NCBI GenBank assembly: GCA_045648025.1
Contig: JAZRNH010000004.1
Location: forward strand, 1 to 31,879
Length of the DNA: 31,879 nt
Source: RGIG1681 sp045648025
GTDB lineage: Bacteria > Bacillota > Clostridia > Christensenellales > UBA1242
Reading direction: 5' to 3'
The notes under the pieces were generated by a model that searched no databases, was not told the origin of the DNA, and worked only from the letters and a program-made list of their open reading frames with translations. Shown here piece by piece: positions 30,760 to 31,879 of this stretch; positions within the stretch are counted from its first letter, which is position 1; every line of letters starts with the position of its first letter. The translations under genes and the position numbers were made by a program.

Positions 30760-31842
30760 ATGAGAAATTTTTTCAAAAAATTTTTTAAGAAATTTGATAG
30801 TGAAAGAGAAAGGATTGAGGTTGAAGAGTATGCAAAAGAAATCCTTACCTTTTCTTCGGCAACAAAAAATCAAGATAGGATGGGGCAAGAAATTGCTGGT
30901 TTAACAGAATATGATTTTATTGATGATTCGGGTTCAAATAAAATAAGAGGTCATCACGAAAAAAGATTTGTTAGACTTCACAAAGGATATTTTTCTGGTT
31001 TGTTTGAATCAATTAAAACAACTTATCCAAATCACTCATATATCACTTATTTAAATGAAAAAGATATTGCAGTTGATGGATTGATTCCAACAAATGTTTC
31101 GGTGCTTTTGAAAAGATTAAATGCAAAAAATGTTTATTTGCAAGACACAAAACAAATTTATAATGAAAAGCTTGTTTCTAGAATTTTGAATTTTTTTGCT
31201 GCTAAAACGGTTTATAATGAAATTATTATAAATGGCGACAAAGAATATGTGTTGTCGGTTGATTTTATAAAGCCAAATCAAAGATATTATCCGCTTAATA
31301 TGTTTGACGGTTTATATGAAATGCATTCGCTTAGCGGCATTAAATTAAATCTTGAATCTATTGAAGATAAAATCAAGCAACTTTGTAGCCAAATTAAAGA
31401 ACAATTTGGAAAGACTCCAAAAGTTGATATAGGGAAGATAAAAGAAGAATATGCTTATATCTTTTTGATTAGAGCAATACTTTTGGGTGATGCCGATTTA
31501 TGTGAACGAAATGTTGGTTTTATTTATGATATAATAGCAAACACGATTTCGTTTGCACCTGCTCTTGATTTTGAATATTGTTTTATTAATGACAAAAACA
31601 ATTTTTGCGAAACATCACTTAAATATATCGAAGAAAAATATCCAAAAGTATATAAAAAGTTTATGGATAAAGTTGAAATGTTTTCTAAGCGAAGTGGAGT
31701 AAAACTTAAGAAGAATTATGAAAGTTTTATAAACAAACATATTGATAATCAACAGGCAAATGATGAGTATGTTGCTTTCTTGAAAAAAAGCATTGCACAA
31801 ATCAAAGAATATCATTTTGAAAAGACTCAAAAACAAAAATAA
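30760..31842 (+). CDS. HipA-like kinase-fold protein
   Basis: 360 residues, no close family recognised. The C-terminal half contains 'ILLGDADLCERNVGFIYD' and, 19 residues on, 'FAPALDFEYC'. This matches the catalytic block of HipA-type Ser/Thr kinases (D-x-x-x-x-N-x-x-F, then APxxD): D246 as catalytic base, N251 and D270 as metal ligands. The N-terminus is basic and amphipathic, rich in Phe and Lys, with no TM helix. A Gly-rich ATP loop is not obvious. No HipB-like antitoxin is next to it within the window, although downstream sequence is cut off. I start at 30760; a weak CAGGG site lies 6 nt upstream. Kinase activity is inferred only. Confidence 0.6.
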   Translation: MRNFFKKFFKKFDSERERIEVEEYAKEILTFSSATKNQDRMGQEIAGLTEYDFIDDSGSNKIRGHHEKRFVRLHKGYFSGLFESIKTTYPNHSYITYLNEKDIAVDGLIPTNVSVLLKRLNAKNVYLQDTKQIYNEKLVSRILNFFAAKTVYNEIIINGDKEYVLSVDFIKPNQRYYPLNMFDGLYEMHSLSGIKLNLESIEDKIKQLCSQIKEQFGKTPKVDIGKIKEEYAYIFLIRAILLGDADLCERNVGFIYDIIANTISFAPALDFEYCFINDKNNFCETSLKYIEEKYPKVYKKFMDKVEMFSKRSGVKLKKNYESFINKHIDNQQANDEYVAFLKKSIAQIKEYHFEKTQKQK

Positions 31843-31879
31843 TTTATTTTATAAATTGTTCACTAAAATATTGACAAAT

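Noticed and set aside
31871..31876. TTGACA at the window end as a promoter
   Set aside because: It is a good -35 hexamer, but the sequence stops before any -10 box.
1..31879. tRNA, rRNA, CRISPR arrays, IS elements and prophage genes
   Set aside because: I looked for cloverleaf-type blocks, regularly spaced repeats, transposase or integrase motifs and paired terminal repeats, and saw none that hold up.

Overview
The window is AT-rich chromosomal DNA that reads with the standard bacterial code. Arg is almost always AGA, Trp is TGG, and UGA serves as a stop. The gene content points to a low-GC Gram-positive, probably an uncultured Clostridia-like or other Firmicutes lineage with sporulation ancestry: SpoVG, a SpoVB-type flippase, a SpoIIQ-like LytM protein, SecG beside glycolytic genes, purine-rich Shine-Dalgarno sites and many Rho-independent terminators. 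I see no phage, IS, CRISPR, tRNA or rRNA. This looks like a core-genome segment containing several lineage-specific genes. I cannot name the species.

Layout. 1-1473: C-terminal part of an LPG-synthase/flippase-type membrane protein, then a SpoIIQ-like M23 protein. 1586-4050: pyruvate kinase followed at 14 nt by an unknown lipoprotein. 4051-9053: a block of unknown exported or membrane proteins: an apparently very highly expressed secreted protein behind a roughly 300-nt regulatory region, an Ig-like membrane-anchored protein translationally coupled to a small Smr protein, a small two-TM protein, and a single-TM protein. 9088-11625: SpoVB/MurJ-type flippase and a tRNA-dihydrouridine synthase. 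11736-14719: pgk-tpiA, a small membrane protein, secG and a DUF378 protein. 14817-18890: oligoendopeptidase F, archaeal-type CMP kinase, and a CTP synthase homologue whose glutaminase catalytic residues are gone. 18977-20647 (minus strand): two tandem paralogous SAM methyltransferases, one with a Pro/Gln-rich tail. 20767-24476: dinB, a small conserved convergent gene, a putative HExxH zinc protein, and a minus-strand SPFH/zinc-ribbon protein. 24599-31842: MFS transporter, GalU-type nucleotidyltransferase, spoVG, a COG2509-type FAD oxidoreductase, murC and a HipA-like kinase-fold protein.

How the genes fit together. Pyk, Pgk and TpiA are lower glycolysis. Cmk and PyrG are successive steps of the cytidine nucleotide pathway, with CTP and UTP feeding envelope precursors (GalU). 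MurC, the SpoVB-type flippase, the SpoIIQ-like protein and the LPG-synthase-type protein serve the cell envelope. SecG supports export of the many secreted proteins in 3010-9053.

Most promising for follow-up: the CTP synthase homologue with Gly for the catalytic Cys, Glu for the catalytic His and a rewritten UTP loop; a PGK with a 43-residue histone-like basic tail; a HipA-like protein; a putative new zinc peptidase family; the highly expressed secreted protein with a two-promoter leader; and several genes that appear to be transcribed without a leader.
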